DNA of 64,000 nt from M3007 sp964481485 (GTDB lineage: Bacteria > Bacteroidota > Bacteroidia > Chitinophagales > Saprospiraceae): positions 1 through 64,000 of the forward strand of contig CAYZVM010000003.1 in NCBI GenBank assembly GCA_964481485.1. The letters run 5' to 3'. Both the position numbers and the translations under genes were made by a program. The stretch's first letter is position 1; each line of letters starts with the position of its first letter. This document shows, piece by piece, positions 19,647 through 29,400 of the stretch. The notes beneath the pieces are model-generated. The model saw only the letters and a program-made list of their open reading frames with translations, did not search any database and was not told where the DNA came from.

Positions 19647-20933
19647 TCACAGTCCAAAAATCGAACGACCCAGATATGTCGCTGCTTCACCCAATTCTTC
19701 TTCGATGCGCAACAGTTGATTGTATTTCGCCACCCGGTCGGAGCGCGAGGCCGAGCCGGTTTTGATTTGGCCGGTGTTCAACGCGACGGCGATGTCGGCG
19801 ATGGTGGTGTCTTCTGTTTCGCCGGAGCGGTGGCTGATGACGGAGGTGTAGGCGTGGCGCGTCGCCAGATTGACCGCCTCGATGGTCTCGGTGAGCGAGC
19901 CGATTTGGTTGACCTTGATGAGGATGGAGTTGGCGATTTTTTCGTCAATGCCTTTTTGGAGGCGCTCGGTGTTGGTCACAAAAAGGTCGTCGCCCACAAG
20001 TTGGATACGGTGGCCGAGGGTTTCGGTCAAGAGTTTCCAGCCCGTCCAGTCGTCTTCGGCGAGGCCATCTTCGATGCTGTAAATCGGGTATCGGTTGCAC
20101 CAATCTTTCCAATAAGCCACCATGTCTTTTGGAGAAAGCCGGTCGCCAGTGGATTTTTTGAACACATATTCGCCTTTTTCTTGGTCGTAATATTCAGAGG
20201 ACGCGGGGTCAAGCGCGATGACAATATCGTCGAGCGGGCGGTATCCGGCAGATTCGATGGCAGTCATCACGAGTTGAATGGCCTCTTCGTTGTTTTTGAT
20301 GCCGGGCGCAAAGCCGCCTTCGTCGCCCACATTGGTGGCGTAGCCTTTGCTTTTCAGCACTTTTTTCAATTGGTGGAAAATTTCCACACCCATGCGCAAG
20401 CCTTCTTTGAAGGAGTCTGCGCCGACGGGCATCACCATAAATTCCTGAAAATCAATGCCGTTGTCGGCGTGCGAGCCACCATTGAGGATGTTCATCATCG
20501 GCACGGGCAGCACATGGGCGTTCACGCCGCCGAGGTAGCGGTAGAGCGGTTGGCCGAGTTCTTCGGCGGCTGCTTTGGCGATGGCGAGGCTGACGGCGAG
20601 GATGGCGTTGGCACCTATTTTTGATTTGTTGCGCGAGCCGTCGCGGTCTATCATCAGGCGGTCGAGTCGGATTTGGTCGGTCACTTCTTGGCCCATCAGT
20701 TCGGGCCGGAGGATTTTTTCTATATTTTTCACGGCCTCTTTGACACCTTTTCCGAGGTAACGGCTTGTGTCGTTGTCGCGGAGTTCGACGGCTTCATGCA
20801 CCCCGGTGCTGGCGCCCGAAGGCACGGCGGCGCGGCCAATAAAGCCCGTTTCTGTCCAGACTTCTGCTTCCACAGTTGGGTTGCCACGGGAATCGAGGAT
20901 TTCGCGGGCGAGTATTTCTCGTATTGCGCTCAT
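19647..20933 (-). CDS. eno: Enolase (phosphopyruvate hydratase)
   Basis: 428 residues from ATG 20933 (MSAIREILAREILDSRGNPT), the standard enolase start and length. The frame extends upstream but without homology. Family hallmarks are visible: SGASTGVHEAVELRD (substrate loop), MMNILNGGSHADN, GDEGGFAP (catalytic Glu region), SIEDGLAEDDW, LVGDDLFVTN, ILIKVNQIG and the signature SHRSGETEDTTIAD. It converts 2-phosphoglycerate to phosphoenolpyruvate in glycolysis; it is cytosolic and Mg-dependent. It is divergent from glucose-6-phosphate isomerase, and a TAnnTTTG box lies 52 bases upstream. Confidence 0.98.
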   Translation of the reverse strand: MSAIREILAREILDSRGNPTVEAEVWTETGFIGRAAVPSGASTGVHEAVELRDNDTSRYLGKGVKEAVKNIEKILRPELMGQEVTDQIRLDRLMIDRDGSRNKSKIGANAILAVSLAIAKAAAEELGQPLYRYLGGVNAHVLPVPMMNILNGGSHADNGIDFQEFMVMPVGADSFKEGLRMGVEIFHQLKKVLKSKGYATNVGDEGGFAPGIKNNEEAIQLVMTAIESAGYRPLDDIVIALDPASSEYYDQEKGEYVFKKSTGDRLSPKDMVAYWKDWCNRYPIYSIEDGLAEDDWTGWKLLTETLGHRIQLVGDDLFVTNTERLQKGIDEKIANSILIKVNQIGSLTETIEAVNLATRHAYTSVISHRSGETEDTTIADIAVALNTGQIKTGSASRSDRVAKYNQLLRIEEELGEAATYLGRSIFGL

Positions 20934-20984
20934 TTTATTTATTGATTTTATGAAATGGTGATTTGTTGATTTTAAAATGGCGAG

Positions 20985-20992
20985 CAAAAGTA
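20985..20992 (-). promoter_or_regulatory. -7 promoter box of eno
   Basis: TACTTTTG on the minus strand, an exact TAnnTTTG match 52 bases before the eno ATG, in the eno-pgi divergent region. Confidence 0.55.
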
Positions 20993-21141
20993 GAGAAATT
21001 CGCCAAGCCTCCGAGTTCAGGTTGGCGATTGTTGACAAAACACTTTCTTTTGTACTCCAAAATAACAAGGCCTTGACGCAGCGACGGTTTGTCTTCTGCA
21101 ATTTCTCCAATTCCTACACTATTGATTTTCAATGTTTTAAA

Positions 21142-22440
21142 ATGATAAAATTCGATTTTTCCCCTGCCCAAAAGTTTATCTCTTCACACGAATTGACTGC
21201 CATCGAGCCGCAAGTGAATCTTGCCGCCAAACTGCTCGAAAGCCGTACCGGCCCGGGCAGCGAATTCCTCGGCTGGCTGGATTTGCCGCTGAAATACGAC
21301 CGCGCGGAGTTCAAGCGCATTAAATCTGCCGCAAAAAAAATTCAGAAGCAGAGCGAGGTACTGGTGGTCGTCGGCATCGGCGGCTCATACCTCGGCGCGA
21401 AAGCTGCCATTGAGTTTTGCGGGCATAGTTTTCACAACAACTTGCCCAAGAAAAAGAGGAAATCCCCTGAGGTTTATTTCGCCGGGACAAATATTTCCGG
21501 CACTTATCTCACTCATTTATTGGAAGTTATCGGCGAGCGCGATTTTTCGGTGAACGTGATTTCCAAATCTGGCACCACCACCGAACCCGCCATCGCGTTC
21601 CGCATTTTCAAACAAAAATTGGAAGAAAAATACGGCAAGGAAAAAGCCAAAGAGCGGATTTATACCACGACGGACAAATCGCGCGGGGCGCTGAAAACGC
21701 TGGCGACGCAGGAAGGCTATGAAACTTTTGTGGTGCCGGATGACGTGGGCGGGCGGTTTTCGGTGCTGACGGCTGTGGGGCTGCTCCCAATTGCCGCAGC
21801 CGGTGTTGATGTGGATGCATTGATGCACGGCGCTGCTGATGGGGTGAAATTGTACAAAAAAGCGTTTTCCGAAAATGACTGCTACCAATACGCCGCCGTG
21901 CGCAACGTGTTGAATCGCAAGGGGAAAGACATCGAATTGTTGGTGAATTATGAGCCGCGCTGCCATTTCATCGCCGAATGGTGGAAACAACTTTACGGCG
22001 AAAGCGAGGGCAAAGACGGCAAAGGTATTTTCCCGGCTTCGGTGGATTTTACCTGCGACTTGCACTCGATGGGGCAATACATTCAGGACGGTCGTCGCTC
22101 GTTGTTCGAGACGGTGCTGGAAATCGAAAAGCCGGAGGCAGACCTCACGATGTTCAAAACCGGCGATGACCTCGATGGACTGAATTATTTGGCGGGCAAA
22201 ACGCTGGATTTTATCAATAAAAAAGCCGCGGAAGGTACACGCATGGCGCACACGGATGGCGGTGTCCCCAATCTCGTGATTCGTATCCCGGAGGCTACGC
22301 CGTACTACTTGGGGCAGTTGTTTTTCTTTTTTGAAAAGGCTTGTGCCATAAGCGGCTACATGCTCGGGGTCAATCCCTTCGACCAACCGGGCGTGGAAGC
22401 GTACAAGAAAAATATGTTCGCGCTGTTGGGTAAAAAGTAG
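21142..22440 (+). CDS. pgi: Glucose-6-phosphate isomerase
   Basis: 432 residues from ATG 21142 (MIKFDFSPAQKFIS). Earlier in-frame starts add a non-homologous tail encoded in the eno promoter region. Motifs seen: VVVGIGGSYLGAKAAIEF, NVISKSGTTTEPAIAFR, the PGI signature DDVGGRFSVLTAVGLLP, the catalytic Glu segment YGESEGKDGKGIFPA, and FFFFEKACAISGYMLGVNPF. The length matches the short bacterial form. It interconverts glucose-6-phosphate and fructose-6-phosphate. The gene is convergent with metH, and a long inverted repeat begins 2 bases after its stop codon. Confidence 0.97.
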   Translation: MIKFDFSPAQKFISSHELTAIEPQVNLAAKLLESRTGPGSEFLGWLDLPLKYDRAEFKRIKSAAKKIQKQSEVLVVVGIGGSYLGAKAAIEFCGHSFHNNLPKKKRKSPEVYFAGTNISGTYLTHLLEVIGERDFSVNVISKSGTTTEPAIAFRIFKQKLEEKYGKEKAKERIYTTTDKSRGALKTLATQEGYETFVVPDDVGGRFSVLTAVGLLPIAAAGVDVDALMHGAADGVKLYKKAFSENDCYQYAAVRNVLNRKGKDIELLVNYEPRCHFIAEWWKQLYGESEGKDGKGIFPASVDFTCDLHSMGQYIQDGRRSLFETVLEIEKPEADLTMFKTGDDLDGLNYLAGKTLDFINKKAAEGTRMAHTDGGVPNLVIRIPEATPYYLGQLFFFFEKACAISGYMLGVNPFDQPGVEAYKKNMFALLGKK

Positions 22441-22442
22441 AG

Positions 22443-22548
22443 CGTGTCATGTCGAGCGAAGCCGAGACATCTGAGGCCGAAGGCCGGAGAAGCATATCAT
22501 CGTATTTCTTTCAAACACAGATGTCTCGGCTTCGCTCGACATGACACG
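22443..22548. repeat. 30-bp perfect inverted repeat between convergent pgi and metH
   Basis: Arms 22443-22472 and 22519-22548 are exact reverse complements (arm begins CGTGTCATGTCGAGCGAAGC). A smaller GGCC-based hairpin lies inside the loop. The position suggests use as a bidirectional terminator. The sequence type resembles dispersed palindromic elements of this phylum. Confidence 0.85.
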
Positions 22549-22590
22549 ACAGAGCAATATTCTACTTTCTGCCTAAAAAGCAGCCCATTC

Positions 22591-25500
22591 TCATACATCG
22601 TAATTCAACACTGGCGCCAACCATCGCTCGGCCTCGGCTGTGGTCATGCCTTTGCGCCGGGCGTAATCTTCCACTTGGTCTTTGCCGATTTGGCCTAAAC
22701 CAAAATATTTGGACTCCGGGTGGCTGAAATACCAGCCGCTCACCGCGGCCGTGGGGTACATGGCGCAACTTTCGGTCAGTTGTATCCCAGCGTTTTTTTC
22801 CGGGTCGAGCAGCTGCCACAGTGTCCGTTTTTCCGTGTGTTCCGGGCAAGCAGGATAGCCGGGTGCGGGACGGATGCCCTGATATTTTTCGGCGACAAGT
22901 TGCTCGTTATCAAGATTTTCAGTTGCGGCGTAGCCCCAAAATTCTTTGCGCACCCGCTCGTGCATTCGCTCAGCCAAGGCTTCGGCAAGGCGGTCGGCGA
23001 GCGCCTTGAGCAAGATGGCGGAATAGTCGTCGTGGGCGGCTTCGAAACGCCGGACGTGTTCTTCGATGCCGATACCGGCGGTGGTGGCGAAACTTCCGAT
23101 GAAATCGTCGCCTTTGGGGGAAATAAAATCAGAAAGGCAAAAATTAGCCTGTCCCGCCGCTTTCACGTTCTGCTGCCGAAGATGGTGGAGCGTAATGTCC
23201 GTCGTAACGTCGGAAGGGGTCNNNNNNNNNNGCAAAAATTGGGTTGCTCTGCCGCTTTTACGTTTTGCTGCCGAAGGTGGTGGAGCGTAATATCCGGAAC
23301 GTCGGAAGGGTTTGAAACCCTTCCGACGTTGACCTTAATATCATCCCCTACTGACACAGCAGGAAAAATGCCGATGACCGCCCGTGCCGTAAGCCATTGT
23401 TCGTCAATCATTTGGCGGAGCATCTTCTGCGCGTCTTGGTACAACTTTTTTGCTTCTACGCCCACAATGTCGTCTTCCAAAATCGCCGGGAATTTGCCTG
23501 CGAGTTGCCAACTTTGGAAAAATGGCGTCCAGTCAATGTACTCCGAAAGTTCTTCGAGCGGGTAGTTGTCAAAAGTTTTGATGCCCAAAAAGTTGGGTTT
23601 CGGCGGGGCGTAATTGTCCCAATCCAATTGCAACTTGTTGGCGCGGGCTTGCGCCAATGTCAGGTATTGTTTCGACGACTGGCGGCTGGCACGCTGCACG
23701 CGGATTTGCTCGTACTCGGTTTTGATGTTTTTTACAAAAGTCTCATTCTCAACCTCGTTTTTTGTCAACAACGAACTCACGACGGCGACGCTGCGGCTGG
23801 CATCGAGGACGTGGACAACGGGCGCGTTGGAATATTGCGGCTCCACCTTGACGGCGGTGTGGGTTTTGGAAGTCGTGGCGCCGCCTATCATCAGCGGGAT
23901 GTTGAACCCTAATCGCTGCATTTCTTTGGCGACGTGTACCATCTCATCGAGCGAGGGCGTGATGAGGCCGGAAAGACCGATGACATCCACTTTTTCTTCG
24001 ATGGCCGCCTTCAAAATCTTGTCGGCAGGCACCATAACGCCCATGTCCACGATTTCGTAGTTATTGCAACCCAGCACCACACCGACGATATTTTTGCCAA
24101 TGTCGTGCACGTCGCCTTTTACCGTAGCCATCAGGATTTTGCCTTTGGCCGTCACGACGCCACCTTTTGCAGCCAAAATATAAGGCTCCAAATACGCCAC
24201 GGCTTTTTTCATAACCCTGGCACTTTTGACGACTTGCGGCAGAAACATTTTGCCGGAGCCAAACAAATCGCCCACCACGTTCATGCCGTCCATGAGCGGG
24301 CCTTCGATGACTTGGAGCGGGGCAGGGTAGAGGCGGCGGGCTTCTTCGGTGTCTTCCTCCACAAATTTGTCAATGCCTTTCACGAGTGCGTGGGTGATGC
24401 GTTCCTGCACCGAGCCGTTGCGCCAAGCCAAGTCTTCGCCGAGGGTTTTCCCGCCCGTGGATTTGAAAGATTCTGCGAGTTTCACCAATTCCTCCGTCGC
24501 GTCGGGGTGGCGGTTGAAGAGCACATCCTCGATGCGGTGCAGCAGTTCTTTGGGGATTTCTTCATAAACTTCGAGCATCCCGGCATTCACGATACCCATG
24601 TCCATGCCCGCACGGGTGGCGTGATACAAAAAGGCCGAGTGCATGGCTTCGCGCACGGCGTTGTTGCCCCGGAAGGAGAAAGAGAGATTGCTCACGCCGC
24701 CCGAAATTTTCACACCGGGGCAGGTGGCTTTGATGATGCGCGTGGCTTCTATAAAGTTGATAGCGTATTCGTTATGTTCCTCAATGCCCGTTGCGACAGC
24801 AAAAATATTGGGGTCAAAAATGATGTCCGTCGGGTCGAAGCCGACTCGTTCGGTCAGGATTTTATAGGCGCGTTGGCAAATTTCTACTTTGCGCTCGATG
24901 GTGTCGGCTTGGCCCTGTTCGTCAAAGGCCATCACCACGACAGCAGCCCCGTAGCGGCGACAAATTTTTGCCTGCCGAATAAACTCCGCCTCACCTTCTT
25001 TCATGGAAATAGAGTTGACGATGCTTTTGCCCTGCAAACATTTCAGCCCCGCCTCGATGACGTGGAATTTCGAAGAATCCACCATCACGGGCAGTTTGGC
25101 AATATCCGGCTCGGCGGACATAAGGTTGAGAAACTTGACCATCGCCGCCTCCGAATCGAGCAAACCCTCGTCCATGTTCACGTCAATGATTTGCGCACCG
25201 CCATCCACCTGCTGGCGCGCCACGGTGAGGGCCTCCGAGTAGTTGCCTGACTTGATGAGTTGGGCGAATTTGGAAGAGCCGGTCACGTTGGTGCGCTCGC
25301 CGATGTTGACAAAGTTGGTGTTTTCGCGCACAATCAGCGGCTCCATGCCGCTGAACATACTGTAAGGTTGAGGTTGGGCAGGCTTGCGCGGGGGGATTGA
25401 CTGGACGTGGCTGGCGATATGGCGGATGTGTTCCGGCGTAGTCCCACAGCATCCGCCGACAATATTTACAAAACCCGAACGTGCAAAATCTTCGATAAAG

Positions 25501-26384
25501 CCGCACATCTCGTGCGCCGTTTGGTCGTACTCGCCAAACTCGTTAGGCAAACCCGCGTTTGGGTAGGCACTCACGAAACAATCGGCGATTTCGGACAAAG
25601 CCTCCAAATGCGGGCGCATTTCTTCCGCACCGAGGGCGCAGTTGAGGCCGACTGCGAAAGGTTTGGCGTGTTTCACCGAAATCCAGAATGCCTCCACCGT
25701 TTGGCCGCTTAGCGTGCGACCGGAGGCATCGGTGATGGTGCCCGAAATGATGACCGGCAGTCGCATATTTTTTTCTTCAAAAACTTCTTCAACGGCGTAA
25801 ATCGCTGATTTGCAATTCAAAACGTCGAAAATGGTTTCAATCAAAATGATGTGCGCGCCACCGTCCACAAGGCCGCGAATTTGCTCCGCGTAGGCATTTT
25901 TTGCCTCGTCGAAAGTCAACGTTCGGAACCCTGGGTCGTTCACGTCGGGCGAAAGAGAGAGCGTTTTGTTGAGTGGGCCGAGCGCACCGGCGACCCAGCG
26001 GGGTTTCGACGGATTTTGAGCAGTGTATTCGTCGGCAGCGCGGCGGGCGATCTGGGCGGCAGCCAGATTGATATCATAACAAATACCCGCTGGCATATCG
26101 AACTCGGCTTGCGAAATGGCCGTCGCATTGAAAGTGTTGGTCTCGATAATGTCTGCCCCGGCATCGAGGTAGGCGCGGTGGATGCCTTCGATGATGTCGG
26201 GTTTGGTAAGGCACAGCACGTCGAAGTTGCCTTTGAGTTCGCGGTGGTGGTTTTGCAACCGGTCGCCACGAAAATCGGCTTCTTCCAGTTTGTACGATTG
26301 CAGGAAAACGCCCATTGAGCCATCAATGATGAGGATGCGCTCACGGGCTGCGGCGGTGAGGGAGGTAAAAATGTCTTTCGTCAC
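22591..26384 (-). CDS. metH: Cobalamin-dependent methionine synthase (interrupted by assembly gap)
   Basis: It transfers methyl from 5-methyl-THF to homocysteine via B12. Domains in order: homocysteine-binding with zinc ligands (ALNCALGAEEMRPH, then VGGCCGTTPEHI), pterin-binding (FVNIGERTNVTGSSKF, DVNMDEGLLD), a cap domain, B12-binding with the cobalt-ligand motif DVHDIGKNIVGVVL, and an SAM-binding activation domain (RPAPGYPACPEHTEK) ending at 22591. The start taken is GTG 26384; an upstream TTG at 26438 falls inside the -7 box. A 10-N gap at 23222-23231 shifts the frame and is flanked by two divergent copies of the same stretch (LHHLRQQNVKAA). Collapsing one copy gives about 1232 residues, the usual MetH size, so the real gene is probably intact. 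A 33-bp palindrome is inserted in frame (see 23298-23330). Confidence 0.95.
23222..23231. other. Assembly gap (10 N) inside metH
   Basis: Ten N. The bases on each side encode the same segment (DITLHHLRQQNVKAA) with many silent differences and a 3-base indel. This suggests an unmerged contig overlap between strain variants rather than a true tandem duplication. Confidence 0.9.
23298..23330. repeat. 33-bp palindrome inside metH
   Basis: Two perfect 16-bp arms around one central base (arm AACGTCGGAAGGGTTT). It is read in frame on the minus strand as NVGRVSNPSDV at the start of the activation domain, where no such segment is expected in MetH. The end of a second copy touches the assembly gap at 23205-23221. 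Confidence 0.85.
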
Positions 26385-26435
26385 GGGTAGAAGCACCTCA
26401 GAGTTACGGCTCCGGGCAAGTTTTAGTTTGAGAAG

Positions 26436-26443
26436 CAAAGGTA
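26436..26443 (-). promoter_or_regulatory. -7 promoter box of metH
   Basis: TACCTTTG on the minus strand, an exact TAnnTTTG match. It places transcription start near 26430 and so supports the GTG start at 26384 over the TTG at 26438. Confidence 0.55.
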
Positions 26444-26473
26444 ACAGATTGGAAAATCTTTGGTTTTGGGAAT

Positions 26474-29400
26474 TTAGCCCGCGAGGGTCGCGAGTGTTTT
26501 CAGCACCGCATCCCGAATGCGGTTTTTCTCCACATTGTACTCTTTTTCAGAAAGTTGGCCCAGCCGCTGCTCTCTTTCCAGCCCGTTCAGCCGACTCATT
26601 TGTAGGATAATTTCGTGGTCGTCGTCAAATTGCCCGCGCAGCAGATTGAGCGCACGTTCGATTTGGTCGGCGGCGATAAGGTCATGGATTTGTTCAATTT
26701 TGAAAATCCGCACCTGCGCGTTTTTCAAAATATCCCGGATTGGGAATTTCCTTTTGCTCAGTCGGCATCGGTCACTTTCGGTCTCGCCTTCGCGGAGCAG
26801 TTCCAGCAAAAAATCGTAATCAAAAAACTCGGCTTCTTCTTGACGGCTGCGCCGGTTGGCACATTCCGCGCAAGGGCAAGGCACCAATTTTTCAAAACGC
26901 AAATTGCCGAATTTCGAGTTGGCGTGGATGTCGTCGAGGATGTCCACGACCTGATTCAGGATATCCGCCTTTTGATTCCCGAAGGCGTTGATTTCGATGC
27001 TGTGCTCGGATTGCAACTCGCGCACGAAGGCGCGACCCATGCCACTTTTGTCCACAAACTGCACCGCGTCGCTCCAGACACTGGCCCCTTCGATGCGATG
27101 GTGCAAGCGACAAGTCAGTTGGGTCAAAATACCGCTCGGCATGAATTTGTAGCGATACAATACCTGTGTGGCATCAGCGGGCGGCACGAACGCCTCCGTT
27201 CGAGCGGGCAATCGCTGCGGCACGATGCAGTTTTTCGACCCTTCGATGGGATAGCAGAGATGGAATTTCTCCATGAGGCGCAGCAGCACGCCGTGCATAC
27301 CATCGTGTTCCGGTTCGCACCAGATGTTGTCGGCATCGTTTTCCGAAAAACGACCCTGCTGCTGCTCCACTTTGGGGTGATACAGCAACTTGAACAAGGC
27401 ATCAATAATCCATTTGGGGCGCAGGAAAACCTGTGTTTTCAGGTGAATATCATCTGAAAAATGCAGCGCAATGCCCAAAAACGTAAAAGTCTGGGCGTAG
27501 TCCTGCATCAGCAATTCATCTTCGATGCCTTCATCGCGGCAGAGTTTTTTGAAGTCTTTGTACGAAATGCTGTGCTCCGTTTCCGAAAGCGTTTGCAGTT
27601 TGCGGCGCACGTTGACGAAAGAACTCAAAAACTCCCGCCTGGTGTGCGGCAGTTGGGTGGCTTCGTAAAAAAGGCGTTGTTTTAGGATGTCGAAACGCGC
27701 ATCGGTGGCGGCGTTTTTGAGGTTGACCTGCTCGACCGATTTGAAGTTTTTGGGGAAACGCTCTTGTATTTGCGTGATGTTTTTCAAAGGCTCAGCGTGG
27801 CCGTCGCGCTCATTTTGCACGATGAACATAGGGCTGTCCTTGCCGAGCAATTCGATGATGTTGAGCCAATACTGAAAGTTCGGGTTTTGCTCGCGTTCGT
27901 TGCTCAGCACGGCATACACCACGCTGTCGGACAGAAAAAACTGGTGGGCGTATTTCTGGATGTTTTGCCCGCCAAAGTCCCAGACGTGTACCGTGAAGTC
28001 GCCGCCGTCGCTCGTTTGGTGCGGCATCAAGGTCACCTCGATGCCGAGGGTGGTGGCATCGGGTTCGGGCATTTTGGCATTTTTATCGCGGAGTTTTTCT
28101 TTGAGGGTGGTTTTGCCGGAGCCGCCCTGGCCAAGCAGCAGGAGTCTGGCTTCGTTTACTTTTTGCGTACCGACGCGCTTTTGTTCGGCGAACCAGCGGA
28201 GGATGGCTTCGTTGCCTTGTTGGGCGATGGAGACGGGCGGAGATATGAGGGGGCAATCCTTGATGAAGATACCACCCGTGCCATCAAAACTTTTCCATTT
28301 TACTTTGATCCTTTTTTCAATTATTGGAAAAAGTGGTGACAATTCTGACACCTGCGTGAAGTCGCAACTGAGTTTTTGCAAATTGAGCAGCCCTGCCAGC
28401 GGAGACAAATCCGACACCGGCGTGTTGCTGCAGTAAAGTTCTTGCAAATTGAGCAGCCCTGCCAGCGGAGACAAATCCGACACCGGCGTGGAGTGGCAGC
28501 CAAGGTGTCGCAAATTGAGCAGTCCCGCCAGCGGAGACAAATCCGACACCGGCGTGGAGTGGCAGCCAAGGTGTCGCAAATTGAGCAGTCCCGCCAGCGG
28601 AGACAAATCCGACACCGGCGTGAAGTCGCCGCAACTGAGTTTTTGCAAATTGAGCAGCCCTGCCAGCGGAGACAAATCCGACACNNNNNNNNNNNNNNNN
28701 NNNNNNNNNNNNNNNNNNNNNNNNNNNNNNNNNNNNNNNNNNNNNNNNNNNNNNNNNNNNNNNNNNNNNNNNNNNNNNNNNNNNTTTTGCAAATTGAGCA
28801 GCCCTGCCAGCGGAGACAAATCCGACACCGGCGTGTTGCCGCAGTCAAGTTTTTGCAAATCGAGCAGCCCTGCCAACGGCGCCAAATCCGACACATGAGT
28901 GGAGTGGCAGTCAAGTATTCGTAAATNNNNNNNNNNNNNNNNNNNNNNNNNNNNNNNNNNNNNNNNNNNNNNNNNNNNNNNNNNNNNNNNNNNNNNNNNN
29001 NNNNNNNNNNNNNNNNNNNNNNNNNNGGGCAGTCCCGCTAACGGCAACAAGTCTGACACCTGTGTGGAGGAGCAGTCAAGTTTTTGCAAATCGAGCAGCC
29101 CCGCCAACGGCGCCAAATCCGACACATGAGTGGAGTGGCAGTCAAGTATTCGTAAATTGGGCAGTCCCGCTAACGGCAACAAGTCTGACACCTGTGTGGA
29201 GGAGCAGTCAAGTACTTGCAAATTGTGCAGCCCCGTCAGCGGCGACAAGTCGCCAATCTCGGTACTAGAACAGTCTAAGTGCTGAAGACTAATCAAATTG
29301 GATAAAACACCAAGTTCTTCTATCCAAGATCCTGAACATTTGAGTTGCCGAAGATTTATCAGTCCTTCTATCGGCGATAATTCACTGACCGCCGTAGACG

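Noticed and set aside
20934..21141. N-terminal extensions of enolase and glucose-6-phosphate isomerase into the shared intergenic region
   Set aside because: Both frames are open but overlap each other's promoter region and have no similarity to the families; the internal ATGs give standard lengths.
23934..25250. Open frame of about 440 codons opposite metH
   Set aside because: Mirror frame of an unmistakable enzyme gene; no recognisable motif.
26385..26438. TTG at 26438 as the metH start
   Set aside because: It lies inside the TAnnTTTG promoter box at 26436-26443, so it would not be in the transcript.
26385..26440. Possible riboswitch (cobalamin or S-adenosylhomocysteine type) in the metH leader
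   Set aside because: The leader is only about 46 bases after the -7 box and shows no cobalamin box; the GAGGTGCTTC stretch alone is not enough for an SAH riboswitch.
28376..29129. Arg/Gln- or Ser-rich plus-strand frames across the LRR region
   Set aside because: They are translations of the 66-bp LRR repeats in the wrong strand and frames.
28345..29280. Regularly spaced direct repeats that could suggest a CRISPR array
   Set aside because: The period is 66 bases, the repeats have no unique spacers, and they translate as 22-residue leucine-rich repeats in one continuous frame.
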